The notes beneath the pieces were generated by a model. It had not been told where the DNA came from. It searched no databases and saw nothing but the letters and a program-made list of their open reading frames with translations. From contig CANTFK010000661.1 in NCBI GenBank assembly GCA_947646735.1, positions 434,001-498,000 of the forward strand: a stretch of DNA of 64,000 nucleotides. Reading direction: 5' to 3'. This stretch comes from Peronospora farinosa (lineage: Eukaryota > Oomycota > Peronosporomycetes > Peronosporales > Peronosporaceae). Below, in pieces: positions 19,748 to 31,924 of this stretch (its first letter is position 1; each line of letters opens with the position of its first letter). A program made the translations under genes and the position numbers.

Positions 19748-21336
19748 CTACAACCTTGCTAATGCAACAGAAGGCAATGTCTCCGTAACACTGCCTTCAA
19801 CGACATTCTCGACGGTCATTGGGACTGCTGCGTTGTCCTCGACGCAGCTGGGGAATATTCGAGCGTCAAGCCGTACCTCCTTGGTCTTACTGAACACATT
19901 ATCAAGGAAGACACAGACAGCGTCGCCATGAGCCAAGGCTCGTGGTGAAAGGAGGAAGTTGAACATGTGACTTGCGAAGGGCACCTTGATGAAGACATCC
20001 TGCACACCGCCGAGTTGCTTATCCTGGTAGACTTGAATATTCTGGGGAAGGTTTTGGCGGTATTGGAGTAAGCGATCGAAGAACAGACGTGAGTCTTCGA
20101 ACGACACGATGTTATCATGAGTACCGTGCGTAATCATGAAAGGTGGAATAATGCTATGGCGACGTGCTGCGCGCTCATCATCCAAGTAGGCGATAGGTGA
20201 CGCGCGCTGAAAGTCTTCGTTGTTGTTCTTGAGCTTCTTCTGCATTACCAGAAACTCGAGGTAGCGTATCAGACCGTGGGTTTTGTCACGAGAGTAGTAT
20301 ATACCATGCCGGTCTGTAAAGTCATGAACACCATAGTTATCGACAACTGCGCGCACACTAGTGTCCACATCCTCGAAGCCAGGCTGTAAAGACTTGTCAT
20401 CCGCTGTAAGACCTATTAAACTTGCCAAGTGCCCACCGGCAGACTCACCGCCTACAGCAATAAACTCCGGGTTGGCATCAAACTCAGTGCGCGCATTTCG
20501 ACGAAGATAAGCAACAGCACGCTTCGAGTCGATCAAGTGAGTGGGGAACGCCACTCCGGGGGAAAGCCGATAGTCGATTACGCATACCACCCACCCCATC
20601 GAGGCGACCAGGTAAACGCAAGGAAACGGTGGGATCCGACGATCGCCGATGACCCAGCCTCCTCCATGGATGTACAGGAAAATGGGTGCATTGGATGGTG
20701 TATCTCGGTGTTTGTACACGTCCATGAGCAACTTCCGGGTTTTCATTTTCCCGACATGCGCGTAAGCAAGTGTGCGAATCTTGCTGACGCCGGGATAGCT
20801 CAGTGATATGGCCATGGGCTGTGGCAATGGTAGTAACACGCCTAACCATCGCTTTAACGTCATTTGGCCAATATCCTTCAACTTCTCCGTTACAATGTCA
20901 GAAGTGCTTAACGCATTGCGCATGATCTCCTTCGACGAGAGGTTTCGTCGGTACGACTTGACAAGATTTGCAGCTATAAGACACTGCACGAGTCCCGCAA
21001 TGGCGCCGCTCCAGTGCGAGAAAATCGGCATCTTCTTCTTCAATAGAAAAGTTACGAGACACGTGTGCATGACTGCAATATTGTGTGAGAGTTCTGTGGG
21101 CAGCAGCGACGCCATCATTCCCAAAAAGTTCTACACATCAAGACGAATATCAAACAGTTTAGACAATGCACTCACCGGTTTCAGTCAGTACTGTCTGTAC
21201 TCACCTCGCGCGGGATCTTGTTGTTTTTTGCGCGCTCAATGACATACAGCGTGGACACGGCGAATGCCAGGTACGCCCAGCGCGTTAGGCGCTCTCTGTT
21301 CATATATTGTGTGGGCTTGTGTTTGATGTCCTCCAT
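19748..21336 (-). CDS. HSL-type alpha/beta hydrolase (esterase/lipase) with N-terminal membrane anchor
   Basis: Carboxylic-ester hydrolase of the hormone-sensitive-lipase type. Exons are 21336-21205 and 21130-19748, giving 504 aa; the 74-bp intron has a GTGAGT donor and a GTGTAG acceptor. The first exon encodes a short basic start and a hydrophobic segment (WAYLAFAVSTLYVI), probably a signal anchor. The catalytic part has the oxyanion motif HGGGW, the nucleophile GESAGG, an acidic-residue region, and a late HMF motif (FASHMF) likely carrying the catalytic histidine. Substrate unknown. The ATG at 21336 is the only one that includes the upstream exon. Confidence 0.85.
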
Positions 21337-22054
21337 CTTGGCTGCAAACTACAGAGTGCTTGCTTCTAGTGGCGGTGTTTCGTATGTGTTGCTAGCGCTG
21401 ATGGCCTTCAAGGTGTGAGCAAAGATGACATGTGAACTTGTTTCCACCAATCATATGAGTTACAGACATTGATCACGTGATACGCTGCTTCAAAAGGTTA
21501 AGTGGCATCATGCCACGTTGCCCTCGTCTCTACTTACAATCGAGCTGCAGTAAAGAATGTCATTAAATTTCGCTAAGAAGACGACCACGGCTTGCCCTTG
21601 TGTAATTGCACGCGACGATACGGCGTAACGAACCCGCCTATTCCCTTGAATGCCAATGTGCAAATGTGAAACTGCTACTAATTTTTATATATATGCATTG
21701 CCTGACCTTTCCTATCCATTCATTTCCAAGAAAAATTGGTCATAGTGGCCACAGCACGGACGTCAAGTAATGTCCCAGTTCGTTCATTATTATGTGGACT
21801 ACCTTCCAACATTGAACGCGTCGTGCAACAAGAAATCCCGCGAATTCTGTTTTATGTTTTGAGCCGAGCACATCGCAAGCATACCTTGCGCAAGATGTCC
21901 TTAATTTTGACGCGCTGTACAAGGATCACAAAAGCCAAATAGCTTCATCCCAGAAGAGGTTTGCTCTGCGCTACCGTGTTGACGATCTTCATTATATGGC
22001 ACATTGTGTCACTTGAAGTAATACTGTGACATTCATTAACCACCGGTCGAGCAG
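21337..22054. other. Gene-poor spacer left of the retroelement nest
   Basis: About 700 bp with only short chance frames. No promoter, RNA or repeat recognised apart from the upstream region of the hydrolase gene at its left end. Confidence 0.5.
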
Positions 22055-22066
22055 TGTGACGGGGCA
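22055..22066 (+). mobile_element. Possible first bases of element C 5' LTR, split off by the B insertion
   Basis: TGTGACGGGGCA lies directly left of B. It joins (minus the 5-bp duplication) to 42423 onward, CCCTCCGACTATAC, which leads into the degenerate LTR of C. TG at the start fits an LTR end, but no target duplication for C was found, so this is an inference. Confidence 0.35.
22062..22066. repeat. Target-site duplication GGGCA (left), element B
   Basis: A direct copy of 42418-42422. The two flank the outer ends of the B LTRs exactly, as expected for Ty3 integration (5 bp). Confidence 0.85.
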
Positions 22067-22703
22067 TGTAGACGGGCACTTCTACGAAGTTGCCTCGTAC
22101 TACTAGCACACACCTTATGCACAAGCGAGGAAGCCGTTAGACCGTCTTACCTTCGCGTGCGAGGGTGGTTAGGAGGTTGGTTAGGAGGTTGGTTAGGAGG
22201 TTGGTCGACTGCTTACGCAGTCGTACCACCAGTTGCCTCTCGCTTAAGCGAGAGTGCAACGAACCTCTAAAACAAGAAGTCACCGACGTCACGCAGAAGC
22301 TTTTTAGAGCTTCTCGTGCGCGATGCTTTTGATTTAGCAAATTCAAGACTGAGCTATATTTAATGAATTATAACTAAATATATACTTAACTAATGATTGG
22401 CTATATATATATATATATATATATATAGATCGGATACGCGACTCTTTAGAAGATTATCCTGTCGCATGAACTTAAACCTAGATTTAAGTTCGCAACTGAC
22501 GTCTTTCTGAGACGTCGTGATGCCTAGCTTCAACTAGCGTCATCCCTTCTCATGTGAATCCATAAATGGATATCACATTCACGAGGGTGAATCACCTTTG
22601 TGTATCGCACCCAAGTGACAGGTCAAAAGTAATCATGGATACTTTTAGACCAAACATTAAGTATATTACTAAGTGTTTACGTGTAACTAGATGCCCTGTT
22701 ACA
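22067..22703 (-). repeat. Element B 3' LTR (637 bp)
   Basis: About 98% identical by eye to 41801-42417. The 20-bp length difference lies in two tandem tracts: extra copies of a GGTTAGGAG-type unit (about 22166-22205) and a longer (TA)n run (about 22400-22428). On the plus strand the ends are TGTAGAC and GTTACA. Confidence 0.9.
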
Positions 22704-22716
22704 CCATCCCCCGTTT
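22704..22716 (-). promoter_or_regulatory. Element B polypurine tract
   Basis: On the minus strand this reads AACGGGGGATGG immediately before the 3' LTR, the expected plus-strand primer position. Confidence 0.6.
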
Positions 22717-22808
22717 TAGAACGATGTTTACATTTTGTAAAACATCGCCTAGGAGACAGAGAGACTTGCAGCCGTTATAAACGCGCCGCTTTAGTCTGCT
22801 CAATTCTC

Positions 22809-24242
22809 ATGCCACCGAAACGTGGTAAGGCTGATGGGTCGACTGCAAAGGCACCCATGCAGTCCAGCACTAAGCGCACGCGCCGCGAGTTATCGCAGCC
22901 GTCGCAAAGTGCTTCAGGCACTGAGGTGAATCTTCCATCTCACTATAATGTGGTTGAAGATCCATATCTCATTGTAGATTACAATGAGACTACACCATTG
23001 CCATCACCCCAAAGTGGCGATGAGCAAAGTGCATTGATGGGACATGTGCCCTATCATTTGAGGCACCCGTCCTTGAGGGAGCGTCTAAGCTTCCTACAAG
23101 CGAAGGTAAAACCCAGTCGTCTGCGCCTACGAGCGCAGCGACTAAGACTGAGCGCGCTACTTCGAAAGGAGTAGTCGCGACTCAGTCAGATGTAAGTTCT
23201 CAAGCTGATGTCTTAACAATCCCTAATGGAGAGTTAGACTCAGGTGAGTGTGAGCTTAAAGCTCCAACAAGTACACCTTCGGCCTCACTAGCCCGCCGTC
23301 GCGAGGTCGGCTACGTGAGTAATGACTTACCACCAATGCCACCTCTATCTGAGTGGATAAACTCAGATGGGTCTAGCGCATCGCTTTTGCAGCGTGCCAC
23401 TATAGACGCTCATAGATTCTATAGCGTCTTTCCTTTGTGGAAAAAGCAGGGCAAAGCACTTGGTCGTGCTTTCCCAATTCCAGTCGTACTGCGTTCTAAC
23501 GAAACAGCCGACTACTATTAAGCTGAACTTCGGCGCCGTGTTACCTTGCATGAAGATGCAACGAAACAGCGGTCGCAGCGAATCAGCTTCGCCATGAAGC
23601 GTGCGCATGAAATTATATTCGGTAAGCGACCCCCAATTAATTCTCGCCACGCTTCTTCTGCTAGTCCTTCCGGACCTAGCAGAAAGAAGACAGGTGGTGA
23701 TGCTTCACATAAGCAGCCACCAGCCCAGGCACGTCAACGCGAAAAGCGTCCACAGGCACCCACGAGTCAAAGCTCGTTGGGTAACCCTTCCACTGGACCA
23801 GGATTTGGAGCTTTCTCTTTACAAACCGGTGGGCCAACAGCCTTCCAACAAGGAAGCGCGTAGTCCCTTCCGTGTCCACCAACACAGGTGGCGCTTGATA
23901 GGAGTGGCGATTACGCTTACCTACTACCCTGCTGCTGTTCAGTCGCAGGCTGAGTCCGCTGCGCTGAAGAGGCAGGTGGCAGATCTCGAGAGTCAAGTCT
24001 CGCGACTGAACTCAGATCTACGCGATGTGAGGACAAGGGACCGTCAGGGGTATGACCGCCTGAAGACCCGTTTGGACATCCTAGAGCGACTGGTGATGAG
24101 AGACCCGCGTCAAGCGCGGAGTCTTCCTCGATCCCCGAGTCCTCTATCGCCTCGTTCGTATACGGGGAGCCTCTCGGCTTCCTCGTCGCCTGATCGGCCG
24201 CGACGCTCGACTCACAGTCGACATCAGCAGCGGTATCGTTAG
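22809..24242 (+). pseudogene. Antisense accessory reading frame of element B (unknown function)
   Basis: Opposite to B's own genes, starting 106 bp from the LTR. It begins MPPKRGKADG at the ATG at 22809. It then needs a frameshift near 23110 (to a frame reading SSAPTSAATKTER), passes an in-frame TAA at 23519-23521, and continues as AELRRRVTLHEDATKQRS. After another shift near 23860 it ends in a coiled-coil segment (ALKRQVADLESQVSRLNSDL) and a Ser/Arg-rich tail to 24242. It has no capsid motif, zinc knuckle, protease or membrane segment, so it does not look like gag or env. Its right part lies opposite the chromodomain coding sequence. Coding nature is inferred from composition and frame continuity only. 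Confidence 0.45.
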
Positions 24243-25568
24243 ACCCATGTGGATATGTGATCTCTTCTGGATCAATATATCGTTTCAGACGACTCACGTA
24301 AAATACGGGGTGCGTCTTCATATACGGTGGGAGAGTGAGCCTATATTTTAGGTCTCCACCTTCTTCAATCACTGTAAAGGGCCAATGAATCGGGGCAATA
24401 GCTTAGTAGTACCACCAGGTAGTACAGAAATTGCATGTTTAGGTAGGGTAGCAGTACTTAATAGCACTTTGTCCCCCACAATAAAGTGTTCATTGTTTTT
24501 GCGACCATGCTGGTCTGCATATTCTTTTTGCTTGTCCTGTTCGCTTGCCATCGCGTCACGGACTTTACGTGTGATGGCTAATCGCTCATCCACAAAGCGC
24601 TGAGCTTCGCTCACGCTTTTAGCATCCAGCTCGCCTATGAAGCCTCCAAGAGTTCGTTCATGGGTCGACGCTGTTGATAACACTATAGTGTCATCATCAA
24701 GGAGCACTGGCATTTCTTACCGTGCCTCCTCTGTGACACCTATAGGTGTCGTGACCACTGCTCAATTAGCAGTGTCACTAGGGAAACCTTGGCCCTCTTT
24801 GGCATTCGCAATGAGGGGCCCTCCTCCACTAAGACTCGGGCTGCGTACAAACGAGACTGGCGTTCGAGGATGACGCAGTCCGTTTATTTAAAGCAATGTT
24901 TCACTCGTACTGGCGTGAACACTGTTTTAATAGCGAGCTCCACGAATGGCAATTGCTTGCTTCATTCTTTGGGAGTCGCTACTGTACGCAACACATCCGC
25001 CACGACCCGATTGGCCCGTTCTGTTTGGTCATCGGTCTGGGGATGATCAGCGGTTGACATGTGGAGCTTTCTACCCAGTAGCTCAAACACATGTTGCCAA
25101 AAAACCGACGTAAAACGCGGATCCCGGTCCGATACTATGGAATCGGGCATCCCGTGTAGTCGATACACGTGATCCAGGAACAAGAGGGCAGCCTCTTTTC
25201 CTGAGATCTTGGTGCTACATGGTGCCAAATGCACCATCTTGCTCAGTCTGTCTACAAAGACGACGAGCCCCGTCCTGCCTTTATGGTCAGGCGGTAAGCC
25301 AAACATGAAGTCCAAACTGATCGAATTTCAACACTCCTTTAAAATCGGCATTGGCTTCAGTGGCGCACTGTTTGAAGGTGCAGGTTGTATGCGCTGACAC
25401 TCTTCGCAAGAGCGAATATAGTTGGCCACCCACCGATATAGGTGGGGCCACCAAATTCATCTGACACTCGTAAGAATGTCTTTTCACGGCCCAGATGCCC
25501 ACTAGATGGCGCATCATGGCACTCGTGAGTATCATCAGCTTAAGATCTGTGTCATGAGGGACATAGAT
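23676..25568 (-). pseudogene. Element B integrase and chromodomain (broken)
   Basis: Integrase remnant. The zinc-binding part is present but shifted in frame (HDAPSSGHLGREK, then SCEECQR). The catalytic core has the first Asp in SLDFMFGL, the second in SDRDPRFT, and Glu in QTERANR. A TGA replaces a conserved Trp codon just before the core (element C has ECWKS at the matching place), and further stops and frameshifts follow. After a linker (VFYVSRLKRYID) comes a chromodomain (LQILVQWKGYPTSFDSWVP) in a displaced frame, which in chromoviruses steers integration into marked chromatin. Confidence 0.8.
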
Positions 25569-25570
25569 TC

Positions 25571-27259
25571 TCAAGGGACATAGATTCTCAAAGGATCACA
25601 AGGTGACAGCTGATGCCATAACAGGCCATCACTGTAACTAAAGCGATTGAACTTCGCTTTGAGGTGCGACGAAAGGGTAACCTTTCGTCCACCAAAATGA
25701 TCCAACAGCAGGCGACAATGTTCGTCCTGCCTGTAACACTCCTTGATATCGGAGGCCATTGAGCTCGTCACATGGTAGGCCTTCATGGCTGCCAATGTTG
25801 ACGACTCAACTTGTGCTTTCGCACGAGACACACTATCTTGGTGTCTTGCCTCGAAGTCTGGTCTGCGCGATAACGCGTCAGCCAAGACATTCGACTTACC
25901 CGGCTTATATTCAACTTCACAATTAAATTCAGAGAAGAATGTTAGCCATCTTGCCATTCTCGGCGAGAGGTGCGGTGAATTTATAGCGGTCCGCAGTGAT
26001 GCGTGATCCGTATAAACCACAAAAGGTTCGGTGCCCAAGAGGTGCACCCGAAACTTCACAAGGGCATACTTAATTGAAAGTAGCTCCTTGTCATGCACAG
26101 GGTAATTCAGCTCGGCAGCTTTTAAAAGCCGAGACTGATAAGAAATGACACGGTCAACGCCGTTGTCATCCTTCTGCATGAGCGCGCTGCCGATTGCAAA
26201 ATTGCTTGCATCGCAGACGACGCTAAAGGGCTTATCCGCGTCTGGCAATGCCAAGACCGGTGCCTCTACAAGAGATTGCTTCACTGAAGTGAACGCATCT
26301 TCTTGTTCCTTTGACCAAGTCCATTCTGTATCCTTTTTCAAAAAGTCAGATAATGGCTTAGTCTGCTCCGCATAATTCTTGCTGTACTTATGCAAGTAAT
26401 TAGCGAGCCCAAGGAATTGGCGCAGATCCTTCACATTACGTGGGACTGGCCATTCCTTTACAGCCTTGACCTTTTCTGGATCTGCTCGTACACCATGTGC
26501 ACCTACGATGCAGCCCAGTACAGGTATCTCGGGGACCCCTATTACGCACTTTTGAAAGTTTAAGTATAATTGGGCGTCACCTAGAGTCTCCAACACAGCG
26601 TCTAAATGACGCTTGTGCGACTCTATTGCGCTCAGACCGTCCTCCACCCTACTATGCACGAATACATTGTCAAAGTAATGGGACGCGTAGGCACAGTGCT
26701 GACGCATCACGTGAGCCACCACTCGGTTGAATGTTGCCGGAGCATTTTTCAGTCCTCGTGGCATCTCAAGCCACTCCCACAGCATACCGCTCGAAATGCT
26801 TACTACCGTTTTGGCTACATCAGTATCTCTCATGAGAACCTGATAGTAGCCATCCTTTATATCCAACGCGGAAAAGATAGTTGACTTTCCCATGGAATTC
26901 AACAAAACATCTTTCCGCGGGATCGGCGTTTGAGCTGGAATGGTGGCCGTGTTCAGCTTATTATAAGCATGAACCACGCGCCATCCACCCGTGGCTTTAC
27001 GCACACAGAAGGTCGGGCAGCAGTGAGGCGACTTTCTCTCACGTACATGTCCCGCCTTGGCTCGCTTGTCGAAGAACTCATCGATGTAATCGACTTGTTT
27101 ATTCGGCAACAGCCATTGCCTGGTCACACAATACTTGGTGCCAGGCTCCAGGTCAATTTCGTGCCTGATGCCCCTATCGGCCGGTAGGCGGCTCGGCACT
27201 TCTGCTGGAAACACATCACGGTGTTTCCACAGAACATCATAGAACGGGCTGTCCTCCAA
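25571..27259 (-). pseudogene. Element B reverse transcriptase-RNase H, active site YFDN
   Basis: Long open frame (562 aa) covering RT and RNase H. RT motifs are visible: VHAYNKLN, FSALDIKDGYYQV with the first catalytic Asp, MPRGLKNAPATFNR. The catalytic box reads HYFDNVFVHS where the family has Y-x-D-D, so the third catalytic aspartate is Asn. The RNase H domain keeps its residues (VVCDASNFAIG, KELLSIKYAL, VYTDHASL, LADALSRR). The open frame therefore encodes a probably inactive RT; I list it as a pseudogene for that reason and because the rest of the element is broken. Confidence 0.85.
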
Positions 27260-28447
27260 GGCTTCCCAGCCTTGAGCAGAGAACCGTTTCTTTTGTCGGT
27301 CTCCAAGACGCTCTCATCCATTTTGGATGAAGAGCAACAGTCCACCACGTTCTCTTCTGGAACTGGTGCGACTATCTCGTGGATATTTCCTTCCTTAAGT
27401 TCGGACAGGAACAGAATACTCGTTATCTCCGAGAGATTTACTATCTCCTCGGCAGATGCCAAGACAAGTTGGAGAACCTCAATTGAGGATGCCTCCGGCA
27501 TTTTGTCTTCGACGGCCTCGAACAACTCGTTCGTAGGTCCGCCCTCTTGGACCGATACTGATCCAAGGGTCACTCATTTCGACGTGCCCTTTATCGTCTT
27601 AATGCGTCTGGTGCTCGTTCTTCGAGTCACCACGACCTTTGACCTGGAAGAAGGTGTCGTTGCTATTTCAGCTAACGCACTCCTTCCAACCGCACCAGGC
27701 TCTTGGCTCTGTGCCGGTTCTTGTGGCGCTTGATTTCCTGTCGGCCCACCATCAACTGCCACAGGCCCTCGGCTCTGTGCAGGACTATTGGACGCATGAC
27801 TACCTGTCATCGCCCCATTCACTACACCAGTCTTTTCGACCTGGGGAGGAATATGTGTCACCTAGTTTTCTGCCAGGGCACTTTCAACTACACCACTCCT
27901 TTCGAGCTGGGTAGTTCCTGGTGTCGATTGACATACCGTCATCGCACCCTCGACTGTGTCGGACACAGCATAAATCGCATAAGCTTCTTGCAGGAGCACA
28001 TCATTTCCGGTGTCTTGCGTAGAGCTAGCGACTGTGCGTGTACGCCAGTCTATACATGGTTGGTGTTTATCCAACCAAGGCATGCCTAGGATGAGGTCAT
28101 ACGGACTCTCCATACCTAGCGCTGTGAACCTCTCTTTACAAGAGAAGTCACTCAAGCTGAAGGCGAGTTCAACTTGAACTCCCTCCAATACAACGAGCGC
28201 GCCGTTCGCTAAACGAACGATCGCCTCTTCTCGCTTGCCATCCTGGCAAAGCGACTTATAACTCGCCGGTCTCTTTTTCGGAGCCGCGAGTTTCAAAAAG
28301 TTTTGTGATGCACCCGAATCCACGAGAAGGGTCATCAATTGGTCATAGCCTCGTAATCGAGAGCTATAGACCAAAAGGGTTGAGGTCCGACCTTTCGGAA
28401 CCTCAGGGACTATGCTACCCATTTTTTCGATTACTCTGAACTTAGGG
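27124..28447 (-). pseudogene. Element B protease region with two in-frame stops
   Basis: Aspartic protease (LLVDSGASQNF; ILGMPWLDKHQP) followed by a Pro/Ser-rich linker. The single frame is cut by TAG near 27862 and TGA near 27574, each followed directly by GTGAC. A frame change is then needed to enter RT near 27250. Element C has the same two stops and the same frame change. The right end stops at the A insertion. Confidence 0.8.
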
Positions 28448-28451
28448 GTAG
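28448..28451. repeat. Target-site duplication GTAG (left), element A
   Basis: Repeated at 40582-40585. The uninterrupted site is present once in element C at 44052-44055 (as CTAC). Confidence 0.85.
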
Positions 28452-29466
28452 TGTGGTGAAGTGCTAATTTAGTGATGTGGAGGTCCCAGACTCCAGTTGG
28501 ATTCGGAGCATAGGCCGTGGGTCAGGGACAGGGGACCAGAGAGACAGGGGCCTCGAAGGGGAACGACCGTTGGTGGAGAACAATCCGCAGGATCCGCCGA
28601 AGAAAATCAGTATCAGGATACCGGTTAACCGGTACCAAAGGGAGTTGATCATGGCCCCTCATTGATCGACCTGGCCCCTCGTTGGTAGATCCGGGTCCCT
28701 CATCGGTCGACCTGGGTCCCTCATTGGTCGACCCGGTCCCTCGTTGGTAGACCTCGGCCCCTCGGGGTTCAGCCACTCCGGACCAGTTAACACAAGAATC
28801 AGAGCAGTCGACGCAAGGAATCAGAGCTTCAGGCAAGGATAGAGTAAAAGAGTTAAAAGGATAGGACTATATTAAATACTACTCAATTTGCGATATACGT
28901 GGCACGACTCCGTCACCCAAGAAGGACTTGTTCTAAGTTACTCACTGTTCCGGGAAGGGATATATTTTGGCCCCCCGTCGAAGACAGTTGCGTAGCGAAA
29001 TTCAAGGGCGAATAGAGCTCCAGGATATATTTGGCTTGTGAGCTCGTTCGAGTAGCAACACCCCCCAAGACCCGCTATCGGAAGCGGTCTCCCTCACCTC
29101 AAGGTCCGGGATCAACGTAAAGGTCAGGTGGTTAATACCCCTGAAACAGAAGGAAAAGGTCAGGGACGACAAGCGCCCTTGAAGAATTTGGCTCTAAGTC
29201 CACTCTCGACAAGATCGATCAAGTGGCCACCTACCGGCCCACCGAGTGAAGCATATCCACTCGAGGCCCCCAGGTCTACCTCCCTCAAGGCAGACGTCTA
29301 CATCGTCACCAAGTCCTCCGAAGAGTGCAACCCGCCAGCCGACGGGTACACAAGGTGAGAGAAGGTTCATACGCGGCATCGGGGTACCCCCTCCGACAGT
29401 CGGCAGTCCGGCACAGTGAGTGGTTTGGGGTCTCATCATACAATTTTGAGAACCCACTCCACCACA
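28452..29466 (+). repeat. Element A 5' LTR (1015 bp)
   Basis: Contains about five copies of the 21-bp CCCTCATTGGTAGACCTGG-type unit at about 28662-28760; the 3' LTR has more. Begins TGTGGTGAAGTGC, ends CTCCACCACA. Confidence 0.9.
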
Positions 29467-31924
29467 ATGGTGAGCGTGCCCGGATCTTCGGAAGACGCGG
29501 GATTTTACCGCGAGTCCCAAGACGATAAAGATGTTCATGTCAAGAAGGAGCACAAGACCGAAGAGACACTGGAAGACCGATCGCCAGTGACTCAAGAAGA
29601 AACAAACAAAGGATCGAAGGACCGACCGGGCCTTGGGACGGGTCCGGTCAACATGGTCAAGGTTGAAATTTTTGAAGATAAACCTAAATACCCTCCCTAT
29701 GTCCTCGTTGAGGACACCTTGGGTCATGACGCCTATCATGATCCAGAGGACCATCAGCCGACGGTGAAAACCGAGAGGCTAAGGTCCCCGAACAAACAAA
29801 AAACAAAGATCGCGCAATCCAAGCCGACGAAGTTCCGGATGAAGGCACCCGGAAACACCAAGTCGATAGGCCCCGAGAAGGCAGGACTGGCGTCATGGAC
29901 AGACGCTGATGTCACGAGAGCCTACCACCAACGCAAGCTAAACGCGTTCCTGGAGAGCGACCCCGTCGCGAAGATCCTGGAGATCCGGCAGCTGGGTCAA
30001 CTCACTGGGCCGGTGTCGACCCTACCAAGGCTGCAAACCGTCACGGACGCGATCACTGCGCTGGTCACCATGCTTCGTGAAGCGAACATGTCGCAGGTCG
30101 GTTCGACCCGGACGATCTGCTATTCTTGGGATTTGACAGAATCACAACAACGTTAGAGCATATGCACAAGCGTCTGTCGATCCTGGTGGGTACCACACCA
30201 GCAACGGAACACCCACCTCTGGTGACACCTACACACATGCGGTCCAACGACAGCCAGATGACGCTTCAAGACATCACGGTGGGTCCCCACATGTACGGAG
30301 CCGCCGGCCGCCCAGAGGCAAATCAAGGCCCATCTCAACACCTGATGCCAAGCAGCCAGAGGGAAGCAGCACCGTGGTCCCCAGGATCGTCCTCAACTGG
30401 GTCGGTCACTAGGATGCCCCTAGGCCCTACTGGAGCGGCGCTGCTCCAGGCCCGAGCGCGCAGCGCGGAGCAGGAACCACGGGGTCTCGGAATGGCGACG
30501 CGTGGCGAAAATGAAAATCATTCCGATTTTCAGCCAATGGGAAATCAGCAAAGAAAAAAGTTGGATTTTGCTCTGCCCCGTGACGAAGATGCTGGGGGGG
30601 AAGGACCTACCTACCCGGTAGGCGATCTGCAGACCCTCTTCGACGCGGCGATGGCAAGATTTTTGAATGAACGCCAAGTACCGCGGGCACACCCTAACGG
30701 GAGTGTAGCAGGAGGAAGACCAGAGGCGCAAAGGACGACCGCTCACCATGACCAGCATCCAGGCATACAAATGCCAAGAGGCCACACGATGACCGACGTC
30801 GATATGGAATCCGTCGGTTCCTGTGAGTTCGACCCTGACAACATGGATTTGAGGGGACCTCAGTCGATGATGGAGAACGCAGCGCTGGGACAGATGCCTA
30901 ATATGGTCCCTCGCATCAAACTCTCGGCGACCTCGGATCTTAAAGAATTTAATGGAAGAGACCAAGACGAAGACAGAGCGCGCAGCTGGGTATTAACGGT
31001 CAAGACAGCATTCATAAGAGACCAAGCACAAGATGATGAACGATGTCTCGTTTTTGGAGGATTGCTGACTGGACCGGCGCAGAATTGGTACCGTCAACTG
31101 GGTCGCTCGGTACGAGGAAACTGGAAGGACTAATCCAAGAGTTCATGATTCGGTTCTGTGGCACGGGGGTACCGGTCGCCCGCCAGTACTACCATGCGAA
31201 GAAAAGGTCGAAAGAGACCCCGCTGGATTATCTGTACCGCCTGAATGTGCTTGGACTCAGGGCGAAGATAAAGATTAAGGATGGGTCGCCCAAGATTCAG
31301 AAGGATCACGTCGATCACTACATTTTGACGGTAGACGATTTGAAGCTAGCATACAAGTTGACTATGCTGCGTCTGGCGGACGTGGAAGAATTGGAGGAAG
31401 TATTGACAGCATGTCAGCGGACGAAGGCAAGACGAGGCAAGATGCTGTTTGGATCAAATAAGTTTCGTCAGAAGGCACCGGCACTACCCGAGAGGCCGAG
31501 AGATATGAATCGCCGCTCCATACATGCAGTACGGACGCCCCTGGAAGACTCTAGCTCTAAAGATTCCAGCCCAGACTCCTCGGAGAATGAGGGAGATCTA
31601 AGACGAGTCTACCTTATGGAGAAGGAAGCGGGGAGGGATCCAAGTGTGAGGTTCTCAAAGAATCTACCGACTAGGGAGGCCGACCAACATCGCCAGGCGG
31701 TAGACCAGCGACCCGGCCCATCATCAGCGACCCCAAACACGAGATGTGCATATTGCGGGTCCAAGAAACATGGAGATCTGAATTGCTGGAAAAGATTGAC
31801 CTGCGACCGCTGTGGAAGGAAGGGTCACCCATCTGACCGCTGCCTGTTTGTATGCCGGGGTTGTGGAGAGATTCACGAGATTGGGAAGTGCCAGATGGAG
31901 GAGCTCTATAATTTGTTCCGTTAA
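29467..31924 (+). pseudogene. Element A gag (frameshifted)
   Basis: The ATG at 29467 abuts the LTR end, so the start codon overlaps the primer-binding site. The reading continues through a frameshift near 30100 and a second near 31130 (in the capsid region, WYRQLGRSVRGNW then LIQEFMIRFCG). The nucleocapsid end has two CCHC knuckles, CAYCGSKKHGDLNC and CDRCGRKGHPSDRC. Stop TAA overlaps the next ATG (TAATG). The N-terminal 450 or so residues before the capsid are unusually long and charged. Confidence 0.75.
29468..29485 (+). promoter_or_regulatory. Element A primer-binding site (candidate)
   Basis: TGGTGAGCGTGCCCGGAT lies one base after the 5' LTR. TGG fits pairing with a tRNA CCA end; the tRNA was not identified. 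Confidence 0.4.

Noticed and set aside
22166..22210. GGTTAGGAG repeats resembling telomere repeats
   Set aside because: They are inside both B LTRs and vary in number; not the TTTAGGG-type telomere repeat expected in oomycetes.
22809..23863. Reading this frame as gag of a plus-strand element using the left LTR as its 5' LTR
   Set aside because: LTR polarity, polypurine tract, primer site and the pol genes all fit a minus-strand element; the frame has no capsid or zinc-knuckle motif. Kept as an antisense accessory frame.
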